64,000 nt of DNA from the NCBI GenBank assembly GCA_027886175.1, contig JAJNNQ010000075.1, positions 55,923,001 through 55,987,000 on the forward strand, written 5' to 3'. Under the pieces are notes generated by a model. The model was not told where the DNA came from. It saw only the letters and a list, made by a program, of their open reading frames with translations, and searched no databases. A program made the translations under genes and the position numbers. The DNA comes from Phylloscopus collybita (lineage: Eukaryota; Chordata; Aves; Passeriformes; Phylloscopidae). Positions 1 through 11,962 of the stretch are shown here, one piece after another; the first letter of the stretch is position 1, and every line of letters starts with the position of its first letter.

Positions 1-2053
1 ACTGGAAGAAATAGGAGGCTGAGATGGTGTGGGGAGAAGGTAGGGCTCAGCAAATAAGGGGAATAGGAAGGGTGCAATAAACAAGTAGATTCATAACACA
101 GCTCAGATCTCTTGCAGACATGTTTCTGATAAGTGAAAAATAAAGTTTAGCTTCACGTACAGTTTTTGTTGAGGTTTCGTCACTATCAGATAAAACATGG
201 ATTGTAAATTATGACCTACCTGCATCTCAAAATACTTCCAGGCATCATACCAGTTCTCTTTTTCTCCACACAGATATTTCTCTTTTAAGATACCAGACAC
301 TGTGAATCAAAGAACTAATCAGGAGTTTGTGTGATACATAATACTGGAAGATGATCCATGTTGTTCTTTAACCCTCTTCTGACTGACAGAATATCTTAAT
401 TTGGTTATAGATCCGTCTTATAACCTAAGTCTTTCCTTTAGTCACAGCAGTTTATTAAATCCTCTAGGTGTAGGATGGCTGTTTAAGATGAACTGGCTGG
501 GTGCCATTAGAAGCATTTGGCTTTTGTAAAAGTCTATCAAGTCTCGACATTTTTGTTGTGAATCAAACAAACAAACAAAAAAACCAACCACCCAAACAAA
601 CCAACCTGATGCTGGCTCTTGGGGGTATATGGGTGAGCTGGAATTTTAAAGATGTGAGTGAAGTACAAGGAAAGCATGGAGGTTTGGTTCAGAGCAGTTC
701 TGTCAAAGATAGGGAGACTCTGGAAGACAGAGCATGTGTTCAATGTGTTATTAATTTTTCCTCTTTTTGCTTTTTACTTTCCTATCACAAGGCTGCTATT
801 GTGTAGGCAGTTTGTCAATGTACAATATATTTGAAATTCTTTGATAGGAGCAGAGTGACTAATTTGCTCTAGTCTGAAGGCATAAGTTTGTAGTCAAATG
901 ATTTCTTTTGTCCGTTTAAGATCTGTTCTGAGAAATATACTCTATGGGGCACTCTTGGAAAAAAAGTTCTAAAATTTCATCAGTTCTGATATCTTCCTAA
1001 AAAAGGCTCTATGAAGTGCTTTCTTTTTTGTTTGTTTTCCCTTCATGAATTATGATCATTATTAATGTGGTAGCTTTTTTTCCAGAGCTTTTTTGTTTGT
1101 TAACCAATAGTGAAACTTATGCTGTTGTGAATATCAATTTACTATTAGTGTTGTTTAGTAAATAATGAATGGTGGCAGCAGGCAAAAAAATTTAAATCAA
1201 CTTCATGTCTAAAATGTAGCGTACATTGTATTCTTCTATCCTCTAAGGGCTTCATATTGAGTACTGCTGTGGTAAGGCATGTGAAGAGCTCATCCTTTAT
1301 TTAGATAATTTGTGTTTTCATACAAATGGCATAAGGAATGGGAATGGACATTAAAATCAAGTGTCTGTTTTGAACTACAGATCCATTCACTGGTTGAGAT
1401 TTACTGGGAGTAACTAAGAGACTTTGATGTTATAATTGGTAAAAAAACCCCAAAAACAAACCCAAAACCAAAATAACAAAACAACAAAAGCACAACAAAA
1501 AAACCCAAGGGTTTATTGGGTTTTTTTGTGTTAGTATTCTAGCTGAAGATAGTTTGATCCACTTAGGGAGGATACTTGACACTGGCTCTATGTTTGAATG
1601 CTTGACAAACATTTCTTCTGCCTTGCTTTTCTCTCAGCTTTCAGTAACAGTAGAAGCCATGACGGTGCTTGGGAAATTGGTGTGTTGCTATGGAAATAGA
1701 TGTGATACCACCAGTTTATGCTTCATTGCCAGATCCAATGCGAAGATATAAATGAGGGGGAAATTTCTAAGATAGTGTTTCTATACAGAGAAAAAAAATT
1801 AATATACAAAAAATATTAATTATGAGTAAATTGAGGTGTTTTTAATACACCATGACATTCTTTTTTCCTTTTTTTTTTCTTTTTTTTTTTTCCTATAGCT
1901 GATCTGTAAAGCACTTGTCTAAATTTTGAGGACTTCAGGTTCTGTGCCTGATTCAAACTGGTCAGACACACACCTATTTCAATGCAGGAATTAGGGTGCT
2001 CAGCATAGATGTCAAATTACAGCAGAGCTGACATAAATACTCTGTTGTTCTAC
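1..2053 (+). other. DOK6 intron 1, mostly unique sequence
   Basis: I see no exon or recognisable transposon here. Low-complexity A/C-rich tracts occur at about 568-607 and 1441-1508, and a T-rich tract at 1861-1894. The small open frames are short and their translations look like chance products. Confidence 0.6.
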
Positions 2054-2623
2054 TGCCCTGGTTTCTTCTGGGATAGAGTTAATTTTCTTCCGAGAAGCTG
2101 GTACAGTGCTGCACTTTGGATTTAGAATGAGAACAATGTTAATAACACAGGGATGTTTGGGGTTTTGCTAAGCAGTGTTTACCCCAGCGTTAAGGCCTTA
2201 GCTCCTCACCCCACCCTGCCAGCAAGGAGGCTGGGTGTGCACAAGAATTTGTGTGGGGCACAAACAGGAGAGCTGACCCCAGCTGACCAGAGGGATATTC
2301 CATATTTTATGCCATCGTGCTGGGTGTGTGAGCCAGGGATAAAGCTGGCTGGGGACCACTGCTTGGGAACTGGCTGGGCATCGGCCAGCGGGTGGTGAGA
2401 GAGCAATGGCATTGCGTGTCAGTTTAGTGGATTCTAACTAATTCCACAAATTGTTTTTCCTGTTACTGTTTTTTTCTTCCATTTCTATCCTATTAAACTG
2501 TTGTCTAAACCCACAAATTTTGCTTTTTCTCCCCCAATTTTCTCCCCTATCCCTCTGGCAGGGGACAGTGAGTGAGCGAGCAGGTGTGGGGTGTTTGGCC
2601 ACCTGCTGGGTTAATCCGTGACA
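2054..2623 (+). mobile_element. Solo LTR of an ERVL-like songbird endogenous retrovirus, sense +
   Basis: The element begins TGCCCTGGTTTC and ends GTTAATCCGTGACA, so it has TG...CA ends. Its internal order matches, from memory, a common passerine LTR: GGGATAGAGTTAATTTTCTTC near the start, GGGATATTCCATATT, a TATA-like GGGATAAAGCTGG about 280 bp in, then a CCTATTAAAC polyadenylation-like region and a C/T-rich block near the end. It is about 570 bp. No gag, pol or env flanks it, so it is a solo LTR left by recombination. The 5-bp flanks (TCTAC and TTTTC) do not form a clean target-site duplication, so either the copy is old or an edge is off by a few bases. It lies in the same orientation as DOK6. 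Confidence 0.85.
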
Positions 2624-5600
2624 TTTTCAGTTCCCATTAAACAGGATGATTGTTCTCTGGTAAGCTGTGAGCAAAGTCTCTTTACTAAAGTCAAGAAATT
2701 AACAAGGTAATCGGTGAAGGAACTGCCAGCAGTCATGTTGAAGCTTCTGGTTGGGTATCTGTGTGTACCTGCAGGGGAAAAGGTTCTGTCAGACATTTGT
2801 TTTGCTTGGTTTGGAAGGATTAAGTGAAGAAATTGGTGGTGGTGTGGGGGAGGTCCAGAAGGGGAGAGAAATGGTCATTTCTGAGACTTGCACACTCTGC
2901 TTGTTTTACTGCAGAACAGGAAATATCTGTCCTGTGGGTCTAAACATGATCATTCATGTATGAGATGAGTGATTTTTATAGGTTGTCCTTTCTTGGACCT
3001 CTCTTTCTCTTCTATGTTTTAGTCATTGTTGCTTGAAAAGGTGCAAAGTTGCAGGTGCAGAGGTGAAATTCTTGCTCATAAATGAGACAACTGAAGTGCC
3101 AGCTTTCAAATCACAGCTGCCATTTTCACTGGTAAAATTCCCTTGTTTTCAGATTTTGACAATCCAGGAGTCTTCTCTGGAGACTAAATGCTAATTATTT
3201 CATTCTGTCTGAAAAATGGTTCTTCAGTGACATGATAGAGAAATTTAGTTCTCTTTTCTTTCCAGTTCTCAGAAATCAATTTATTTTTTCCAGTTTGTAT
3301 TTAGTTGTGAATAGTTGCTTCCCTGGGGTGTGGTGAATATCACAGCAAGAGAAAAGAAGCAGGATAACATGAAAAGAAGGATAGTAAATTTCACTTTGTT
3401 TATATATTTACCACTATAATATTTTCTTCAAGGACTCTACTATTGGGATTTGAAAATGGAATTTTTTAAAAAACTTTTTTATTGCTTCTGGTGTATCTGA
3501 CTACATGTCAGTAGGTTGAAGCAACTTGTTCTGCCTGTCTTCAGCAGTACTTGTAGTTGCTTAGATAAGAAGTAAAAGACATAAAATCTAGTTATTCAGG
3601 CTAGGTGTCATCACAAAGAAGTTTTTTGCCCTGTTCATTCAGCCAGCATTAATTGCAGATGATGTGCTGGAAATCAGATTTTTGGAATGCTTAGAAGTAA
3701 ATTCTATTTTCTATTTAAGCAGTAATTTACATCTGTGGAATTACACCAGTCTCAGACACTTAGGACTCCTGGATTGGTAATGAAAATATCTAAAATATAA
3801 CAGAAGAATATTTTAAGATCAATGAAATTTCAATAATGTCCCTTGTAGTTTAAGGTGTTAAATATGTTTTTGAAATTGTCAGAAAGCAGTTGATTTGAGC
3901 CTGTGGTCCCTCTAGCCTAGGTTGTGATGTAATTTCATGATGGATGCTGCCATCAAAAACCACTGCTACGGCAGTGGCAGGACTTAAAACCTGATGTGGA
4001 AAAGAGGAGCCACGTGCCATTACAGAAAAAAAAAACCACCTTAATTTATAATCTTATATGTTGGCCATATACTATTTCTTCTCTAAAATTTTAAAACAAT
4101 GGTCATACTTAATCTGTGCATTATACTGGTTATCCTAGATTGGAAGTAAAAGGTACAAATTCTGAACTTTCCCAAAAACGGCTTGGTACGAATGTCTTGA
4201 TGATGTGATCAAAACTTCAAAAACTTGTGAACAAAGACCACATTGTATAGTGGAAAGTAAAAGCACACATTTTTATAACAGTGTGGTACAGAGTTATTTC
4301 TGTCCCTTCATAATTTCAGAAGAATACAAACCACCATTCCAGTGTTTGCAGTCTAATTTCTATTCAGCTTTTGTTCAGAGCCTGGCATCTGCATGCATGT
4401 TTTGATCTGTGCCATGTTTCGACTGAAGAGAAGAGGGCAGAGAATTATGCAACTCAGAGGCATAAAGCCTGATGGATTAAAAAAAAAAATAAAAATGCAT
4501 ATTCTTACTCCAGACAAAGCAACACTAAAGTTTTCTCTAGAAATTGCTGAACCTTGATCCTGGGACATTGCAATCATATTTTACCTCTATATAGTGGGCC
4601 AAAACCATTGTTAAAAGACCCTTGCTTTCACTGAAGTTAACAATACATAAGCTTTTCAGGAAATCCTTTATTTGGAAGGGAGAAAGTTGAGTTTCGGCTT
4701 GGGAGGAGAAAGAGCTCCTGTCCTAAATTACTTTTTCAAAAATGCAATGAAAAGTTTTGTTGCTGAGAAGAAGGTAGCAATATAGAAATTGGGGAGGGGA
4801 AATGGGAAGAGAAGACTAAGGAGGTGGAAGGAGAAAATTTCAGAAGTAGTCCTTGACAGACAATTGCCTTTGCTTGAGAATCCTGCTTTCAGGGTGCACA
4901 AGTGGAAAAACCTCTTGTAGGCTCTGTGGACCAATTTTGCTTCAGCTCATTGAATTCCAGTTTTAAAGATAACAGAGGGCAGAACTGAGAAGAATAAAAA
5001 GGCTGTGTGTTTAGAGAAAGAGATCTCAGGTTTCTTTCTCTCAGAAATTCCTCACAGAGAAAATTATAACTCTAAGAGAAAATTTGAGCATTTAAGGTTG
5101 AATTTAGTCACTAATTCACTTATTCATATGATCATAGAGGTCAGCTAGTCCAACACCAGAGTGGGACTGTTAACTACTGGTATGTGATTTTAAAATAATC
5201 TCAGCCATCATATCAAGTTGTGCTCTGCGCTGTTTGCAGGAATTCTCTGCAACAGTTATGAAAAGGATACTGAAATAGATTTCTTAATGTAAGCACTCTC
5301 TTAAAACACATGCACCATCTCTTATGACAGTTCTAAAGAATTCTAATCACCTGTAGCAAAATCTGGGAGGTATTGCTCTAGAAATTAAGAACTCCAACCA
5401 GCAATGCTTGCAAGTGCCTATATTTTTTAATAATATATACTTTGTTTAAATTCTCTGTGCTAATTAATTTTCCTCTTGAAGTGCCTATAAATGAGTTAAA
5501 TTAGTTAAATTTTGACATCTTCTGTACTTACATTTTGAGGATATACATTCCCCCCAGTAAAGCTTCTGAGTAAAGGTATATACACACACACTGAGACATT

Positions 5601-8600
5601 TAATCGTGGGTGTATTTTTAGAACAAACACCCACTTATATAATTGGCTTGGATCTCTGGAGAAGTGGTGTAGTGTTGTTAAAAAGATCAGTGACAAGTAG
5701 AATGACACAACATGCACGACCTGAAAGAAATTAAATATGTGTTGTATTGTGTTGCTAAATGAGCTTATGGTCACTGAGGGATTTTTTTTTTTTTATGGTT
5801 TGCTTTGCTTTTACTGAAAAAAAAATCAAAGACTTGTACTTCAATAAATTAAAGTATTCTTTTCTGTTTATAGGCATGGGGGAAAGAGAGAGAACTTACA
5901 ACTTCTCTCTTAAAATCATACCATTGTAAATAAGCAGTAAGATTCTCAGAACAAAGCTGAGAATATGGTCCAAAGTTTGTACTGTACAAAAAAATTATCA
6001 TCTTAACCAATTAAAAATATTCTATTTAGTCCTAGGCAAAATTATTCACTTAGTCCTAGGCAGATTATATAACTTCAGTTTTAATTGGCTATAAAGACTT
6101 GTACAACTGAAGACTGAAATAAAAAAATATGTGGCCTTCTCACAATCTCTGGATGCTGAAGACCACAGAAAGACAAGTTGAATGTAAGTGGACTACTTGG
6201 TGTACATTCTGTCAGGGCAATTCTAATACTTCTAAAATATTAATACTGTGCCTATAGAAAGAATTTGTCCCAAAGATCAGCTCTAGTACTGGTCTGTGTA
6301 GGTATATCTTGTAAAAACATTTTTCTCCTAATTTTCTACCACATTTTGATTGTGATTTTTTTGTTAGCAGTGATCAAAAAAAGAAAAATCTGAAAAGAAA
6401 CCAGGAAATTATTTATGAAGACCTGTTAAGAGTAATTCTGACCACCCAGCTTAATGAGAGTATTTTGAAGCCAAGCTTGGCTCAGTTTTGTGAAATAGAT
6501 CATTGCTCTCTTTTCTTCACAGGTTTCTGCCTGTGGTCAGTGGCAATATTACTCTCACTCCCTTTTGCGCAAGCCCTTCATCTGCAAAAGATATCTGGAA
6601 AAGTTTCATATAAATAAGACATGAAAACCATGTAGTCAACTCTGCTATTACTTTCCGCAAAGACCAAGTTTTGAAAAAAGGAAATCCCCATAGACCTCAT
6701 GTCTTCCAAAGTTTGTGCCATTGAAAACTACATTTTAGTGTCTGCAGCCTTCAGAAACAAGGATAGAAGCATCAAAAAGATCTAGAAAATATTTTAAAGC
6801 ACATTACACTAAAGCAAGTATTGTAGGATGATGTTTCCTAATGATTAAGTATGGGAAACTTCAGCTGTGTGAAGAAAGAATCAGACAGACTCCTCTATGG
6901 CATTGCACAGTGTATCTGGTAGAACATATCCTGTGAGTCAATTACTAATGCTAATAATATTCTTCAGTTGCTGTGCTTCTAATAATAAAAGAATGGGGAC
7001 AGTTCACAGAAGAAAGGAATTCCTGTTGTGTGCAACAATAGAAATAGCAGCAGAAAAGGAACCATAGAGAGAAGTAGAATTCTGTGAACAAGTTAAAAAA
7101 ATCACTGTAAATAGGGCTGATCTTCCATTATAAGCCTTCTCCATTTATGTAATATTTTATTAATTTATGAAGTCTTAGAGCTTAAATCTATCATAAAACC
7201 AGACTGTACTAATTTAAAGTGATTATTGAAAAGATACTTAAAAGTCCAGCAGGGCAGACTTAAGGAGACCATAGGGAAAACAGTAGGAACCAGGGACATG
7301 TTAATTTGAAAGGTAGATGAGCCACAGGAGGAATTGCATATTGTGTGCTGAGAAGAATAGAGCTAGATCCTCCTAAGGAAAAATAGAACAAAAGCCTCTG
7401 CCATCAAAAAGTAAGATGGTGCAGCATCTTCAGCTGCTGAGTGTCACGATGGCTGTCTTGCTGTGACCTGATGCTGTGAGTTCACTGGTGAATCCTGCAT
7501 TGAACTAACACATCGTCTTCACCTGAACAGCTCTCTCTGCTGCTAGATTCCTTATAATATATGTTAAAAAATATAAAAAGCCAGTAATGGAATGTACTGT
7601 AACAAGTGATTTCGAGTAAAAGGCAAAAATCCTTTCATGCAGATGTTACCTGCAAGAATTAGAATTTGCTCTGGGACAAGGCTCATAAATTAAATCACAA
7701 TAAAAACTCTCTCCAAAGCACGGTGGCTATGTATTAGCCACTGAGCCCCTATGAAAAAGAACCATAAATGTGAAATGTCCAGTATTTTCTCTCCCTGTGG
7801 CTCCTCAGAAAGGAAATTATTTCAATCCTAGTGAGCCTGTACCATAAGGGCAAGAAGAAAAACTGTCACACTTCAAGTATCTCCTTAGATATGAATTGCG
7901 TGATGAGTACAGGAGTAGCAGGCACCTATTGCATGGCTCGCTGCAGCTGAAGGAGGCAGGGCTCAGTGACTTGCACATTTTCTCTCATTCATCTATGCCC
8001 AACTTCTACCTAACTTTCTTTTGGTTGGTATGCAAGCTGGGTCATTTAAGTGCACACTTTAAAGCAAAAAGGAATGTGTAGCAATTGGTGCTCTCAGTGA
8101 TGGACTTAGACCTGTCTGTATCTAAGCAAGAGTTTTAATGACGACATTTGAAGAGTTGCTTGGATTAATTTCTGAGATACTGAAAATATAACTGTGGTTT
8201 TAAAAACGTATTTATGATATACATCTATTGGGGAATGGCCCTAGTATGTGTTGATTAACATGCAGAGACAGAATTTATCTGCTGCTGTCAGCATGTATTA
8301 TTTGATATATAGATAATGTAAATATATACCTAATATAAAACACTTCTCAAACTCTGAATTGTTCAGTGAGGATGACTGAGGTTTCCAGTGTTATTTTATT
8401 CAATTTTACACTGAAAACTCCCTTGTCTCTCCTCCCTACCCAACCTCCAAATCAGAAACTTTAATTCTAAGGTATTGAAAATCGTTTGGGAGTTCTCACC
8501 ATGGCTTTGTTCTAAATAAAATCAGTCAAGAAGGTGCACTTTCTGTGGACTCTTGATGTGTGAGACAGGACCTCTGGTGACCTAGTCAAAAGCAACCATA

Positions 8601-11520
8601 AATTCTTGAAGATGCTACGGGTTGGTGATAATGTTTTGCTTATTTAGCTATTCTAATACTAAAAAATATAATAAAATTGTTAGTCCGTCCTCTCACAGTA
8701 TCTGAATTTACAGAATTCTGTATCATACAGGATTTGGTAATTCTTTTTTGTAGTTCATGATTCATAGCATGTTCTTACTCAGAGTGGTTATTAATAAAGG
8801 TAATCATTCTATTAAGCCTACTGGGTATTTTCCATAAAATCTGCATATTTTATATTGTAACCATAGTTTTCTGCTGGCTTTTTACACAGAAAGGTTGCTT
8901 AACAAGAAGGTGATTTGCTGTGGTTTGGAAGTTTGCTCATTGCTGACACTGTGTAATAAAGCTGTATCTGTAACAAGCTACCTACGTTTTCAGTCTTAAA
9001 CTCTTACTAAGACTTCACAACTAAGAGAAATTATTACTGCAAAACCAGATGTTGCTTCTGGTAGAATTAATACCAGTGAGCACACAGCACTACCAGCCTG
9101 CTTCTCTTTTGTGTTAGTCTGCACATTACAGCTTCATATCTTATATCTGAGACCATCTCAGCACTGTCAGGAAGTGAGAAGAGAGCAACACAACTTTCTG
9201 CTGTTGTCCTATATGCTTTAAATGTCCTATACTTTAAATACTGCAAGTGAGAAAAGGTGCTTGTGTTAGCTACGCTTGAACCAACATGCTAGTTTGTACT
9301 CTGTTAAATTTGACCAGAAATGCTACTTTTTTTTTTTTCTCCTCTTCCACCCTCTCATGCCCTCAGGTGGTCCCCAGAGCACAGAAAATCAATGTGCTTT
9401 CTATTTCTAAGTGGTTGATGAGACTATAAAAATAAGTAGCATCAGTTGGGTAGACTAATAATTTTCTTCTGCCCATGGGAAATAGTTGTAGAAGGACAAT
9501 CTTCATTCCTGCAAGTTCTGGAATGCTGGTAGTAATCAGTGGAAGTAGGGGGAGGGGTGGGAAAGTTGTTTTGAGAGGTTTTTTTCCTCTTAGATAATAA
9601 TATTAGCTTAGTGGGATGACCATAATTCCTTTAACAAAGAAACTCATGTTTGATCTGTGAGGCCTTGAGTGTTACCAGTTTGGGTCTGAGCCAAAGCACA
9701 CTAAAGCATGGCTTCTGTGGATTCATCTGAATGCACTTTGGGTGAATCTCTCAAACAACTCAGGGAAGATTTTTTTGAGACCTATCACAGGTAGAGAGCA
9801 GGGAATTCAGAGTGGTCTTTTGGACTTAGGAAGTTTGGGTTTGGAAACCATCTGCTTTTCCTGTGCTTTAATTCCCCGGGGCCCTAAGAACGTGGTTCCT
9901 AATCCCCTGTAGTAGCTATTTCCCCACAGGACATACTGTCTGGGAGTGTAACATGCCAGCTGCATTTGTGTTCTGAGGGAAGCTATTTCATGCTGTATTT
10001 CTTTGAGTAAAAGCTGTCTTTATCTGTTAAAAATTTGCTGTTGCAACAGAAGCTGAACAGAACTGGTGTTGGTAGTTACAAGAGCTAAGGGCTATAGCTT
10101 TTTCTTCCAAATCCTCTTAGATGTGTGTAAAAGCATTTGTTTTCTCATCCTTTTCTTGCTTTGGATTATGTCTTCATTCGTTACAATGCTGACACATTGT
10201 AATAGCAGACCGGTAACATCTTTAAGCAGAGATTTTCTGGAAATAATAAGTAAAATAAGTAGCACAAGAGTGGCAGAAAGCAAATCACTTACACAAATGA
10301 AGCCGAGTTTGAAATATGTATCTTTCTGTCTGAATTCATCTGAAAGTTACAACACCAAAAGCAAGTGCTGATTAGGTTTTTATTGGGTGTTTGGTTTGAT
10401 TTCTGTTTGTTTGTTTATTTCAAGGTAATTCTGTGCATAAATATTGCAGGAAATTTCAGTGATTTACTCCCTTTTAGTATCCATGTGATTTCTATTGCAG
10501 AGGATTCTTGCTAACTCTGAGCTTTTAACTGTTTCCATTCACGACAAGATGTGAATTCATCTTCCTCCCCTTCAGTTAATTTAAACATAGGAAGTAATGA
10601 AGGTCTTTGGGGCATGGTAGCATCTCTTACAACTATGATTCTTTGTCAGGAGGAGATTTAACCTACAGGTTACAGCAATGCAGGTGAACAAATGCCAGAA
10701 AAACAGAGCTGAAATTAGACATCCTCTTGAACACTACTATTTGTACAGCCCTGTTCAAACCCTGCTGCAGCCTTCATTTTGCAGAACACCTTTTCTCTGT
10801 AAGATTATTTTCTCCATAAAATCTAGTAGCCATGTCATAGTACTTAAAGGGGATTCACAGTGGAATATTTTACTACATTAAAAAAAAAAAAAAAGGATGA
10901 ATTGGTTTGTAGGAAAGCAACAAGATTGAGTCATGCAACCTGATATTTCAGAGGTTTATTGAATATGCCATAGATAAATGCCATTTTAAAAACCTGTTCC
11001 TGTTCTGTGGTACAGTGTATCAAAATATGTTTGAAGAGCTTTTTTTCTACACTGGCATTGGTGTATCCTGTAGTCTCACTGTATAAACATGATGCACACA
11101 TTTCATGCATGCCTGTGTGCCAGGGGGACTGACCAGGCATTTAACAGAGTCACTTAGAGATCACAGTGGGCTTTCACCCATTTACGTCAGTGTGGCTGGG
11201 TTTACAAGGTTTTCTAAATATATGCTGAAATGACAAAATGTGTCAAGGAATAAAAGGCTCTAACTTTCCTATTCTACTCTGAGGATCAATTGCTGTTAGA
11301 AATTATACTCCTACATAAATATACAGAGGCACTTACAGTCAGCTCTCATTGTTTCTTCTTCACAAAAAAAAATGCTTTGGACTTAGTGCTGTGCACAGCT
11401 ATGTTAAATCCCATGCAAAACAAACTTTTCACTTATTTTATCAGTCAAAACAGCAGCATCCTGAGCACTTTGATGCCTTTGCTAAGATGGGTTTCTCTGC
11501 AATAATGTAGAAAAAAGATA
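2624..11520 (+). other. DOK6 intron 1, long unique stretch
   Basis: I see no exon, RNA gene or clear transposon. A compact arrangement of inverted and direct repeats lies at 6007-6088 (listed separately). A 15-base A run lies at 10880-10894. The longest open frame (10066-10371, 101 codons) has no recognisable motif. A few bases near 5126-5170 hint at a CR1 end but are too short to call. Confidence 0.6.
6007..6088. repeat. 10-bp inverted repeat enclosing two 13-bp direct repeats
   Basis: CCAATTAAAA at 6007-6016 is the exact reverse complement of TTTTAATTGG at 6079-6088. Between them TTAGTCCTAGGCA occurs twice, at 6026-6038 and 6050-6062, 24 bp apart. The core contains the palindrome CCTAGG. 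No function is assigned. Confidence 0.8.
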
Positions 11521-11962
11521 AATGATCAGAGGGCTGGAGCACCCTCTTATGAAGACAGGCTGAGAGTTCAGGTTATTCAGGAGAGAAAGCTCTGGGGAGA
11601 CCTTAAAGAACCTTCCAGTAGCTAAAGAGAGCAAGAGGGCCTTCAAGAGAGATGGAGCAGGACTTCTTACAAGGACATGCAGTTATAGGAAAAAGGGGAG
11701 TGGGTTTAAACTGAAAGATAATAGGTTTAGGTTAGATATTAGGAAGAAGTTAATTACTGTGGGGATGGTGAGGCACAGGGACAGAAAAGTTGGGGGTGCC
11801 CCATCCCTGGAAATGTTCAAGGGCAAGCTGGATGGTGCTTTGAGAAAGGTGGTCTAGTCAGAGGGGTTCCTGCCCCCCCCCATGGGATGTGTGTGGGGAC
11901 TGAGTTGAAACTAGATGATCTTTAAGGTCCCTTCCAACCCAAACTGCTCTATGATTCCATGA
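11521..11962 (+). mobile_element. CR1 LINE 3' end fragment, sense +
   Basis: This reads along the standard CR1 3' region: a GGGCTGGAGCACC start, GAAGACAGGCTGAGAG, AAACTGAAAGATAATAGGTT, TTAGATATTAGGAAGAAGTT, GCCCCATCCCTGGAAATGTT, and the terminal CTTCCAACCCAAACTG followed by a TATGATTCCATGA tail. It is 5'-truncated, as nearly all CR1 copies are, and carries no usable reading frame. A C-run around 11873-11881 interrupts the consensus. Confidence 0.92.

Noticed and set aside
5126..5172. Possible CR1 3' end remnant, antisense (GATCATAGAGGTCAGCTAGTCC)
   Set aside because: Fewer than 50 bp resemble CR1; too short to separate from chance without an alignment.
10066..10371. 101-codon + strand frame in intron 1
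   Set aside because: No splice context, no recognisable motif and a composition typical of chance frames in AT-rich DNA.
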